Shown piece after piece: positions 1-6,683 of a DNA stretch of 10,598 nt. This DNA comes from an uncultured Methanomicrobiales archaeon. Lineage in GTDB: Archaea; Thermoplasmatota; Thermoplasmata; Methanomassiliicoccales; Methanomethylophilaceae. The position numbers and the translations under genes were made by a program. Every line of letters begins with the position of its first letter. Within the stretch, counting starts at the first letter, position 1. Below the pieces are notes generated by a model. The model worked only from the letters and a program-made list of their open reading frames with translations. It was not told the DNA's origin and did no database searches. The stretch spans positions 1 to 10,598 of the forward strand of contig CALAVG010000305.1 of assembly GCA_937892275.1 (NCBI GenBank). The letters are read 5' to 3'.

Positions 1-39
1 AAGGCTCTCGGTTCCGATTTTGAGGTGTGGAAAGAATAA
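1..39 (+). CDS. possible C-terminal tail of an upstream gene
   Basis: Frame 1 is open from the window edge and ends with KALGSDFEVWKE followed by a TAA stop at 37-39. The composition (GC-rich third positions, mixed charged and aromatic residues) looks like a genuine protein end, and the following 124 bases show no coding signal before cbiM. Only 12 codons are visible, so neither family nor function can be assigned. It may equally be chance. Confidence 0.35.
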   Translation, partial: KALGSDFEVWKE

Positions 40-163
40 AACTCGGGAATTCAAGATAAGTCTTCACTACCTTTACTATCCAATCGAATAAACCAAATTG
101 TTCGAGAAAGGATGCCCAGGGAAACAGTCTCGAGTGGCATCATATATTGGATGGTGATAATTA
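40..163 (+). promoter_or_regulatory. leader/promoter region of the cobalt-transport operon
   Basis: This AT-richer region has no convincing gene. GAATAAAC near 85-92 is a weak TATA candidate that would give a leader of about 50 bases. The better-looking CATATATT (141-148) lies too close to the start codon to serve cbiM unless translation begins later. Two possible RNA stems are present: TCGAGA (102-107) with TCTCGA (128-133), and GATGCC (111-116) with GGCATC (136-141). Their pairings cross, so they are either mutually exclusive or a pseudoknot. A regulatory role is inference only. Confidence 0.4.
153..158 (+). promoter_or_regulatory. ribosome binding site of cbiM
   Basis: GGTGAT matches the archaeal anti-Shine-Dalgarno sequence and lies five bases before the ATG at 164. 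It supports that start over the in-frame ATG at 173, which would remove the functionally important His2. Confidence 0.7.
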
Positions 164-850
164 ATGCACATAATGGAAGGATATCTAGATCCTCTTTGGT
201 GCGTAGTTTGGTTCGTGGTGATGGCACCTTTCTTCATTGCTGGTGTCATCAAGCTCCGCAAGATCCTTGCAGAGCACCCCGAGCAGAAGATGACAGTCGC
301 TCTGTCCGGAGCATTCATCTTCCTGATCTCCTCACTCAAACTGCCCTCGGTCACTGGATCGTGTTCGCACCCTACAGGAACAGGAATTGCAGTCGTATTC
401 TACGGAGTCGGTGTCTGTGCCGTTCTCTCCACGATCGTTCTGGTTTTCCAGGCACTTCTGCTCGCACACGGAGGATTCACAACTCTCGGAGCGAACTGCG
501 TGTCCATGGGAATCATCGGACCCCTCATCGGTCTTGTATTCTGGAAACTCTGCAGGAAAGCTGGAGCAGGCGCATTCGTCAGCATGTTCGTTACTGCATT
601 CTTTGCCGACCTCATGACATACGTCGTCACCGCTATTCAGATGGCACTCAACATCCTGACCGCCGGAGACGGAGACTTCATGTCGGCTCTCGTCGACTTC
701 ATGTCGATCTATGCAGTCACTCAGATTCCTCTCGCAATCGTAGAAGGAATCGTCCTTGGAATGTTCGCACACTACCTGTTCACTTCCAGGCCCGAGATCT
801 TCGAGATCAACGAGTTCAACAAGCTGAACCCCCTCTCAACGGAGGCATGA
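164..850 (+). CDS. cbiM: cobalt ECF transporter substrate-binding membrane subunit CbiM
   Basis: CbiM is the substrate-specific integral membrane (S) component of the CbiMNQO energy-coupling-factor importer for cobalt. The 228-residue protein begins with the family hallmark MHIMEG. In CbiM/NikM proteins the free N-terminus, His2 and a second His bind the metal, and here that second His is in TGSCSHPTGTG (His69). The LLLAHGGFTTLGAN segment and several hydrophobic helices also match the family, and the length is normal. It is the first gene of the operon, and its TGA stop lies at 848-850, just before cbiN. Nickel is the main alternative substrate, but the neighbouring cbiN argues for cobalt. 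Confidence 0.95.
   Translation: MHIMEGYLDPLWCVVWFVVMAPFFIAGVIKLRKILAEHPEQKMTVALSGAFIFLISSLKLPSVTGSCSHPTGTGIAVVFYGVGVCAVLSTIVLVFQALLLAHGGFTTLGANCVSMGIIGPLIGLVFWKLCRKAGAGAFVSMFVTAFFADLMTYVVTAIQMALNILTAGDGDFMSALVDFMSIYAVTQIPLAIVEGIVLGMFAHYLFTSRPEIFEINEFNKLNPLSTEA
841..845 (+). promoter_or_regulatory. ribosome binding site deciding the cbiN start
   Basis: GGAGG lies inside the end of cbiM. It is one base from the in-frame ATG at 847 but seven bases from the ATG at 853. The normal spacing favours 853 as the cbiN start. Confidence 0.6.
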
Positions 851-852
851 AA

Positions 853-1143
853 ATGGAAAACAGAACAATATACATTCTAGGCTTCGCAGTCGTCTTTATC
901 ATGTGCGCTGGAATTTTCATCTTCACGAATGGAGACTGGGGAGGATCTGACGATGCAGGAGGAGGAGCAGCAGAAGACCACGGATACGTGCCTTGGCTGA
1001 CAGATTGGATCGATGCCATCTACGGAGAACTCCCCGGGGAGATCGAGTCCCTTCTCTTTGCTATCCAGGCAGCGATTGGAGCAGTCATCATCGGCTACTT
1101 CATCGGCAGTGCTAAGAGCAAGAAACAAGCCGCTCAGGAGTGA
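853..1143 (+). CDS. cbiN: cobalt ECF transporter small subunit CbiN
   Basis: CbiN is the small membrane subunit that works with CbiM in cobalt uptake. The 96-residue protein has one transmembrane helix at about residues 6-25, an extracytoplasmic loop containing GSDD (31-34) and a PW pair (47-48), then the conserved ESLLFAIQAAIGA segment (65 onward) that begins the second helix. This arrangement and size are diagnostic. The start at 853 was chosen from ribosome-site spacing; starting at 847 would add only Met-Lys and overlap the cbiM stop. The glycine-rich stretch DDAGGGAAED in the loop is a local peculiarity. CbiN marks the system as a cobalt-type importer, since nickel-type systems usually carry NikN or NikL instead. 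Confidence 0.92.
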   Translation: MENRTIYILGFAVVFIMCAGIFIFTNGDWGGSDDAGGGAAEDHGYVPWLTDWIDAIYGELPGEIESLLFAIQAAIGAVIIGYFIGSAKSKKQAAQE

Positions 1144-1167
1144 AACTGAAAACTCGAGAGTGGTCCA

Positions 1168-1998
1168 GTGTCCGAACAAGTAGAGATGGATGAGCTGGCA
1201 TACAGCTCACGTATGGTAGATTGGGCCCCTCTCGGGAAACTTCTTTTCGTCATGTGCCTTCTGATAGTAGGTATCATAACAGACAGTATTCTGGTGCCCA
1301 TAATAACGTTCACAATAGGCATACTTTTGATGGCCTATTCCACAAATCTGAAACTGCCTCTGTTAATCATCCTCGCGATAGGCGAGGCGATCCTGATCAT
1401 GGTGCTGGGTAGCGGTATGATCTCCATCCTGGGAGACCATTCGCTGCCTGCACTCTGGGAGGGCAAGTTCCTGTGGTTCGACATCTACATGACAGAGAAC
1501 AGTTTCAATCTCGCATGGCTGATATTCTTCCGTGCAATCGCGGGAGTCACACTGATGTTGGCATTCGCCTCGTCCACTCCGATCCCGCTCCTCTCATATG
1601 CACTCAAAGGACTCCGTATACCGAACGAGATAATCGAGCTCGTGGTCCTGATATACAGGTATGCTTTCCTTCTCCTGGAGAGATTCCTTGTCATGATCGA
1701 CGCCGCACAGTGCCGTCTCGGATACAACGGATCCATGACCGCAATGAAATCATATGCCGGGGCCATGGCAGGTACGTTCATATTCTCCATGGAACTGGCA
1801 GAGAAGTCCGAAGCATCGCTGGCATGCAGGAACTACAACGGAGTGTTCCCAATCTTCCGCAGACCCGCGAACATGTCAATCATGTGGGCCATCATATCAT
1901 TCGGCCTTGCCATCGGTCTGTATGTCTTCGGTATGTACACCGGAGATGTGATCAACCCCGCAAAGCTGTTCGCACCCCTGTTCGGGTGGGATATATGA
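1168..1998 (+). CDS. cbiQ: cobalt ECF transporter transmembrane coupling subunit CbiQ
   Basis: CbiQ is the T component, the membrane scaffold that couples the ATPases to CbiM. The 276-residue protein has several hydrophobic helices. It also has the two coupling-helix signatures of T proteins that contact the ATPases: DAAQCRLGYN (178-187) and EASLACRNYNG (215-225), forms of the usual A-x-x-x-R-G/Y motif. The start used is GTG at 1168, 24 bases after cbiN. An ATG at 1186 (MDELAYSS) is an equally plausible start because many CbiQ proteins begin close to this conserved stretch. The stop overlaps the cbiO start (ATGA at 1995-1998), which indicates translational coupling. Confidence 0.93.
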   Translation: MSEQVEMDELAYSSRMVDWAPLGKLLFVMCLLIVGIITDSILVPIITFTIGILLMAYSTNLKLPLLIILAIGEAILIMVLGSGMISILGDHSLPALWEGKFLWFDIYMTENSFNLAWLIFFRAIAGVTLMLAFASSTPIPLLSYALKGLRIPNEIIELVVLIYRYAFLLLERFLVMIDAAQCRLGYNGSMTAMKSYAGAMAGTFIFSMELAEKSEASLACRNYNGVFPIFRRPANMSIMWAIISFGLAIGLYVFGMYTGDVINPAKLFAPLFGWDI

Positions 1999-3125
1999 GC
2001 GAGATATTCAGACTCGAGGACGTCACATTCTCCCATCCCGGGACTTCGAGGAAGGTCCTCAACAAGATGAATCTGACGATAGAGGATGGCTCACGCAACG
2101 CCGTCCTCGGGATGAACGGTGCAGGTAAGACCACACTGTTCTACACCCTCACAGGCGTATACAGGCCTCAGGAGGGTACTGTTTACAATCACGGCGAACC
2201 TGTCGATTACACAAGGGCAGGTCTGCAGAAGCTAAGGTCCGATGTTGCCGTCATCCTCCAGAATCCGGACGAGCAGATCTTCTCCTCCATCGTGGAGGAG
2301 GATGTGGCATTCGGGCCGCTCAATCTCGGTCTTGATGGAGATGAGGTCGAGAGTAGGGTCGCCAAGGCTCTCAGGGATGTAAGGATGACCGAGTATGCAA
2401 GGCGCCCCTTGCAGCAGTTGTCCGGAGGTCAGAGAAAGAGGATCGCCATCGCCGGCGCTCTTGCGATGAATCCCAAGATCATGATAATGGACGAGCCCAC
2501 TGCCGGACTCGATCCGCAGGCCTCCATGGAGGTCATGGAACTGGCGGAGAAACTGCATCTTCAGGGCGTGACCGTCCTGATATCCACCCATGATATCGAT
2601 ATAATATACAAGTGGGCGGACACATCGAACATCATATGCGATGGCAGGATCGAATACTGCGGTTCGGCGGAAGGATTCTACAGCGATCCTGAGACAGTAT
2701 ACAGGTGCGGATTGCTCACCCCCTCGATATTCAACATGAACAGGGATATCTGTACCATCGACGGACTGGATGTAAGTCCGTATCCGTGCAACTGCTGCGA
2801 GTTCACGGCCAAGTTCGGCAACCCGAAGAGGTCGGGAAGACTGGTATGCGTACCCGCGGAGGAAGAGACCGCCCAGAGCAGGTACGAGGAGGTCATGAAG
2901 GACCTCAATGGTGTGCAGACCGGAGTCTACGGATCCGATGTGAGATTCGCGCTCAAGGAGAACGACATAGACTTCCGCTTCGACGCCATGGACATGTGCT
3001 TCACGGATGCGGTTAGAGGAAAGGACTCCGTGCTGTTCTACGATTCGATATACACGCCCACGATCAAGGAACAGGCCGAGAAGCTCAGCAAGTTCGGATT
3101 CGATGTGGACATGGAGGTGATCTGA
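1995..3125 (+). CDS. cbiO: cobalt ECF transporter ATP-binding subunit CbiO, copy 1, with C-terminal extension
   Basis: CbiO is an ECF-type ABC ATPase that powers cobalt import. In the 376-residue protein the nucleotide-binding domain covers about residues 1-235: Walker A GMNGAGKTT (39-47), the Q-loop in LQNPDEQ, a canonical LSGGQ signature (142-146), Walker B IMIMDEPTAGLD, and the switch histidine in STHD. CbiO proteins are typically near 270 residues. Here an extra tail of about 130 residues carries TGVYG (309 on) and DSVL (344 on), shared at matching positions with the next gene. The tail also holds a cysteine cluster, PCNCCEF. The gene starts at an ATG overlapping the cbiQ stop and overlaps cbiO copy 2 by one base. 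The tail's function is unknown; a regulatory domain is a guess. Confidence 0.93.
   Translation: MSEIFRLEDVTFSHPGTSRKVLNKMNLTIEDGSRNAVLGMNGAGKTTLFYTLTGVYRPQEGTVYNHGEPVDYTRAGLQKLRSDVAVILQNPDEQIFSSIVEEDVAFGPLNLGLDGDEVESRVAKALRDVRMTEYARRPLQQLSGGQRKRIAIAGALAMNPKIMIMDEPTAGLDPQASMEVMELAEKLHLQGVTVLISTHDIDIIYKWADTSNIICDGRIEYCGSAEGFYSDPETVYRCGLLTPSIFNMNRDICTIDGLDVSPYPCNCCEFTAKFGNPKRSGRLVCVPAEEETAQSRYEEVMKDLNGVQTGVYGSDVRFALKENDIDFRFDAMDMCFTDAVRGKDSVLFYDSIYTPTIKEQAEKLSKFGFDVDMEVI
3113..3121 (+). promoter_or_regulatory. strong ribosome binding site of the second cbiO
   Basis: GGAGGTGAT is a full-length match to the archaeal anti-Shine-Dalgarno sequence. It lies inside the end of the first cbiO, three bases before the ATG at 3125. 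It fixes that start and suggests efficient reinitiation. Confidence 0.75.
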
Positions 3126-4267
3126 TGGCGACACTCTTGGAAGCGGACGACATCACGTTCTCATACGACAAGAAGGGACCCAAGGTAATGGACGGAATGT
3201 CCATGAAGATCGAGGAAGGAAAGAAGACAGCCATCATGGGATGCAACGGAGCCGGTAAATCAACTCTGTTCAGTCTTCTGAACGCTCTCCGTAAACCGGA
3301 TCACGGAAAGGTCCTGTTCAGGGACAAGCCTCTGACCTACAGGCACAGGGATATCATCAAGATGCGCTCTGAGGTCTCCATCCTGTTCCAGAATCCCAAC
3401 GACATGATGTTCAAGCCCTATGTGGAGCAGGACGTGGCATTCGGCCCTACGAACATGAAGCTCCCGAAGGAAGAGATAGAGGCGAGGGTCCAGGAATCCC
3501 TGTTCGCAGTCGGAATGGAGGAATATCGCAAGACCCCGATCATGAAGCTCTCATATGGTCAGAGGAAGAGGGTCACCCTTGCAGGTGTGCTCGCGATGAA
3601 GCCCAGCGTCATCATCATGGATGAGCCCACTGCAGGTCTGGATCCCCAGATGGCCTACGAGGTCATGGAGATCGCTGAGCAGATGCATTCCACCGGTGTG
3701 ACGGTCATCATGGCCTCGCACGATACCGATCTGACATACTCCTGGGCCGATGAGCTCCGTGTACTTCACGGAGGAAAGTGCATGTATGCGGGAGAGCCCG
3801 AACCGTTCTATTCGGATTACGAGAGTGTGCAGAAGGCAGGTCTTCTGCTGCCTACGGTGTTCATGATGAACAGGACCATGGCGGATCTCGGCAAGGGTCC
3901 GCTGGAGCCTTATCCGAGGGCGCAGTCTCAGATGGCCCTCAAGATGGCACAGCACAAGGACATCAATCTAGGTGTCCTGCATGTGATCAAGGCCGACCGT
4001 GACACTGATGTCAAGGCCGTTATAGAGGATTACGATCTCGCAGGAACCCCCACGGGAGTGTACGGAATGTCGGCAAGGATGGCTCTCAGAGCAACATCCA
4101 CATCGGTCGACTTCCTGTACAACGGACCGGAGAACTGTACCATGAAATGTCTCAACGGTCAGGATTCGGTGCTGATTTGTGACCCGCTGATGTTCGACAA
4201 AGCCGTGTCCTCAGCCATGTTCATCAACGAGCATGGGTTCGGTAAGATCAACATCGACGTGGTGTGA
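3125..4267 (+). CDS. cbiO: cobalt ECF transporter ATP-binding subunit CbiO, copy 2, with altered signature motif
   Basis: This is the second ABC ATPase of the importer, 380 residues, clearly a paralogue of the preceding gene. Walker A is GCNGAGKST (39-47), the Q-loop lies in FQNPNDM, Walker B is VIIMDEPTAGLD, and the switch histidine is in ASHD. The ABC signature reads LSYGQ (142-146) instead of LSGGQ, so one ATP site of a heterodimer with copy 1 would be non-canonical. This is seen directly and is known in asymmetric ABC pairs. The tail (about 245-380) repeats TGVYG (310 on) and DSVL (347 on) from copy 1 but lacks the CNCC cluster. The two genes probably encode a heterodimer with CbiQ. It is the last gene of the operon, with a hairpin and T-tract following. 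Confidence 0.93.
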   Translation: MATLLEADDITFSYDKKGPKVMDGMSMKIEEGKKTAIMGCNGAGKSTLFSLLNALRKPDHGKVLFRDKPLTYRHRDIIKMRSEVSILFQNPNDMMFKPYVEQDVAFGPTNMKLPKEEIEARVQESLFAVGMEEYRKTPIMKLSYGQRKRVTLAGVLAMKPSVIIMDEPTAGLDPQMAYEVMEIAEQMHSTGVTVIMASHDTDLTYSWADELRVLHGGKCMYAGEPEPFYSDYESVQKAGLLLPTVFMMNRTMADLGKGPLEPYPRAQSQMALKMAQHKDINLGVLHVIKADRDTDVKAVIEDYDLAGTPTGVYGMSARMALRATSTSVDFLYNGPENCTMKCLNGQDSVLICDPLMFDKAVSSAMFINEHGFGKINIDVV

Positions 4268-4269
4268 AA

Positions 4270-4390
4270 GTAACACAAGCCGTATAACAAAACCAATTTC
4301 GTGTTACCTGGAATCAACACAGGTAACACGAATCGTTTCTTTTTAACATACCATAACAACAATCCGTCCTGGTTATACTCTAAGTAACAC
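4270..4390 (+). repeat. cluster of TAACA motifs, several as GTAACAC
   Basis: TAACA occurs on the plus strand at 4271, 4285, 4324, 4344, 4354 and 4385, and once inverted (TGTTA, 4302-4306). The longer form GTAACAC is found at 4270-4276, 4323-4329 and 4384-4390, and inverted at 4301-4307. From 4285 on, the intervals are 39, 20, 10 and 31 bases, close to whole helical turns. A further GTGTTAC lies at 4517-4523 inside the ATPase gene. The cluster could be an operator array or a nucleoid-protein site upstream of the ATPase; no matching regulator can be named. Confidence 0.5.
4298..4344 (+). terminator. 13-bp perfect hairpin with T-tract after the cobalt operon
   Basis: TTCGTGTTACCTG (4298-4310) and CAGGTAACACGAA (4320-4332) form a perfect 13-bp inverted repeat with a nine-base loop. 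A pyrimidine run, TCGTTTCTTTTT (4333-4344), follows directly. The arrangement looks like a terminator for the cbi operon, 30 bases past the last stop. The stem also contains two of the GTAACAC motifs as a palindrome, so an operator role is possible instead or as well. Confidence 0.6.
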
Positions 4391-4433
4391 TTTTCGGAGA
4401 AAGTTGCTATTTGGCCATCAAGCGGACTTAACG

Positions 4434-4441
4434 ATATTAAT
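4434..4441 (+). promoter_or_regulatory. candidate TATA box of the P-type ATPase gene
   Basis: ATATTAAT lies about 35 bases before the ATG at 4472. An archaeal start site about 25 bases downstream would give a leader of roughly 10 bases. No ribosome binding site is seen before the ATG, which fits a nearly leaderless transcript. TTATACT (4373-4379) is an alternative. Confidence 0.45.
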
Positions 4442-4471
4442 CCTAGATGTCGTCGTAGTTCATTCGATAGA

Positions 4472-6607
4472 ATGAATGTCTACGAAGGTTTCCTAAGCAA
4501 CAATTCGAAGCGCATCGTGTTACTGGTAATAGCAGCGATTGCGCTTGTCATGCATTTCATGGATCTAGATTCCGTCGAGGAATACCTTCCATGGGCAATC
4601 TACGTAATGAGCACGATCCTGGCGTGTTGGTATATCCTCAACGGTGTGCTGTCACACGAGGAGATAGATCCGTATGCCATGGTCGCACTGATGCTGATCT
4701 ACGTCACGTTCGAGGGTCATATGGCCATCGTCGGTATCGTGGCCATCATCTTAATCGTGTTCGACTTCATCGAGAACGACCTCCACAAGGACGTCCTCAC
4801 ACTGATCATCGCCGGTGTCTCTCTCGTACTCTCTCTGGCCATGCCGGATACGTTCTCGGCGGATCCCGCATGGATCGCCATCGTGATCTGCGGTGCACCC
4901 ATCCTCTGGGACGCGGTCATCGGACTTCTTCTGCATCACGATATCAAGGCAGATGTCCTGGTGGCGATAGCAATCGTCGCAGCTCTCTATCTGCAGGAAT
5001 TCTTCGCCGCCGGAGAGGTCGCACTCATCATGGAGATCGGAGGATTCCTGGAGGACTTCTCCGCGGCCAAGGCCAACAAAGGCATCGAGGCCCTTCAGGA
5101 CATGTCCCCTAAGACCGGAAGGGTCGTGGACGGCGACAAGGAGACAGAGATTCCCGTTGAGGAGATACAGGTCGGTCAGACCGTCAGGGTCCTGCCCGGA
5201 GAGGCGGTCCCCGTCGACGGAAAGGTGATCTCGGGAGAGACATCGATCGATCAATCCGTCATCACCGGTGAATCCATGCCGGTGGACAAGCTGATCGGAG
5301 ATCCAGTGTTCAGCGGTACCATCAACCAGATGGGAACGTTCGATATGGAGGTAACCAAATCCTCGGAGGAGTCATCCTTCCAGAAGATGGTCGGAATGGT
5401 ATCTTCTGTGGATGCCGAGAAGACCCGCATGGTCAAGGTGGCTGACAGGTGGGCAACATGGCTGGTCGCTCTGGTCATGGTGCTCGCAGTCGTGACGTAC
5501 ATCTTCACTGAGGACATCTACCGTGCTGTCACCGTATGTATCGTGTTTTGCCCCTGTGCATTCATTCTTGCGACCCCCACGGCAGTGGTGGCGACCATCG
5601 GTAATCTCGCGAAGCGCGGAATCCTTGTAAGAGATGGGGATTCGCTCGAGAGGATGTCGCAGATCGACACCGTGGCGTTCGACAAGACCGGAACCATAAC
5701 CGAGGGAAGGCCGAACGTCATAGAGGTATCCTCTACCGGGGACAAGGCCGAACTGATATCCAAGGTCGCCTCTGCAGAATCCGGTTCGGAACATCCGCTG
5801 GCAAAGGCATTCGTATCCTTCGCAGATAAGGAGGATGTAAAGCATTGCAGACCCGATTCCTTCAAGATGACCATCGGACGTGGTATCGTTGCCAAGGTAG
5901 GCGGCACCGAGGTCCTCGTCGGTAACAGAAGGATGATGGAGGAAGCCGGTCTCACCATCCCGGCCGATATCCTGGACCGTTCCGAGGAACTGTATGCGAA
6001 AGGATGCACCGTGGTATTCGTCTCCTTGGACGGAGCCTACTCCGGTTTCATCGCATTCTCGGATTCCATCAGGCAGACCTCCAAGGATACTGTATCCGGT
6101 CTGAAGTCATTGGACGTGGGATGTGTTCTCCTCACAGGTGACAATGAGCGTGCAGCCGCACACATGGCCTCAGAGGCCGGTATCACCGAGTTCAAGGCCG
6201 AATGCACCCCTGAGACCAAGGTGTCCATGATCGACGAGAGACAGGGCTCCGGAGGAAAGGTGTGTATGGTCGGTGACGGAGTGAATGACGCTCCCGCATT
6301 GAAGAAGTCATGGGTAGGTATCGCAATGGGTTCCACCGGTACCGATATTGCGGCCGATGCTTCGGATATGGTGCTCGTGAAGGACGGATTGGACTCCCTG
6401 CCCCATCTCGTGGGCATCTCCCGGAAGATGATGGGCAAGGTCAAGTTCAACATCTCGTTCTCTCTTTGCTGGAACTTCCTGGCGGTCGGTCTGTCCATGG
6501 CCGCTGTGCTCAGCCCAGTCACCGGAGCGCTTGTGCACAACGTCGGTTCAGTCGCCGTCGTGGTGAACTCCGCCCTTCTATTACTCTACGGCAGAAAGAA
6601 GGAGTGA
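4472..6607 (+). CDS. P1B-type heavy-metal-transporting ATPase with duplicated N-terminal membrane unit
   Basis: This is a membrane pump that uses a phospho-aspartate cycle to export metal ions. In the 711 residues: actuator motif TGES (265-268), metal-site CPC (360-362) in a membrane helix, phosphorylation site DKTGT (Asp404), the HP motif of P1B pumps (His441-Pro442), and GDGVNDAPA (601-609). The last helix carries HNVGS (689-693) and Asn699-Ser700, unlike the copper or zinc forms I know and nearer to CtpC-like pumps. CPC rather than SPC argues against the P1B-4 cobalt class. There is no N-terminal metal-binding domain. Residues 13-103 align without gaps to 106-196 (22 of 91 identical), suggesting tandem duplication of the four helices before the actuator domain. 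The substrate is undetermined. Confidence 0.9.
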   Translation: MNVYEGFLSNNSKRIVLLVIAAIALVMHFMDLDSVEEYLPWAIYVMSTILACWYILNGVLSHEEIDPYAMVALMLIYVTFEGHMAIVGIVAIILIVFDFIENDLHKDVLTLIIAGVSLVLSLAMPDTFSADPAWIAIVICGAPILWDAVIGLLLHHDIKADVLVAIAIVAALYLQEFFAAGEVALIMEIGGFLEDFSAAKANKGIEALQDMSPKTGRVVDGDKETEIPVEEIQVGQTVRVLPGEAVPVDGKVISGETSIDQSVITGESMPVDKLIGDPVFSGTINQMGTFDMEVTKSSEESSFQKMVGMVSSVDAEKTRMVKVADRWATWLVALVMVLAVVTYIFTEDIYRAVTVCIVFCPCAFILATPTAVVATIGNLAKRGILVRDGDSLERMSQIDTVAFDKTGTITEGRPNVIEVSSTGDKAELISKVASAESGSEHPLAKAFVSFADKEDVKHCRPDSFKMTIGRGIVAKVGGTEVLVGNRRMMEEAGLTIPADILDRSEELYAKGCTVVFVSLDGAYSGFIAFSDSIRQTSKDTVSGLKSLDVGCVLLTGDNERAAAHMASEAGITEFKAECTPETKVSMIDERQGSGGKVCMVGDGVNDAPALKKSWVGIAMGSTGTDIAADASDMVLVKDGLDSLPHLVGISRKMMGKVKFNISFSLCWNFLAVGLSMAAVLSPVTGALVHNVGSVAVVVNSALLLLYGRKKE

Positions 6608-6619
6608 AATAGAACATAA

Positions 6620-6641
6620 GGTAGCCTCTTCCGAGGCCACC
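6620..6641. terminator. hairpin between convergent genes, possible bidirectional terminator
   Basis: GGTAGCCTC (6620-6628) and GAGGCCACC (6633-6641) pair over nine positions with one A-C mismatch and a TTCC loop. It lies 13 bases after the ATPase stop and 43 bases from the end of the convergent regulator gene. No long T-tract follows on either side, so the terminator role is inferred from position. The rest of the 76-base gap shows nothing else. Confidence 0.4.
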
Positions 6642-6683
6642 GATTATACATTTAGAATCAGTGGTAGATTGGGATCGATCCTT

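Noticed and set aside
141..148. TATA box for cbiM
   Set aside because: A start site 25 bases downstream would fall inside the gene after ATG 164 and its ribosome site.
100..163. Cobalamin riboswitch upstream of cbiM
   Set aside because: The conserved B12-box order and length are absent, the leader is short, and this class is not expected in archaea.
112..847. Long plus-strand open frame running into cbiN
   Set aside because: Its upstream part is Arg/Ser/His-rich and overlaps cbiM in another frame; only the portion from 853 is CbiN.
1473..1994. Open frame extending the first CbiO upstream by 174 codons
   Set aside because: It overlaps cbiQ out of frame. The ABC domain begins right at ATG 1995, which overlaps the cbiQ stop.
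2232..3134. 300-codon open frame antisense to the first cbiO
   Set aside because: It covers the conserved CbiO motifs on the other strand and shows no recognisable domain; such frames are common opposite GC-rich genes.
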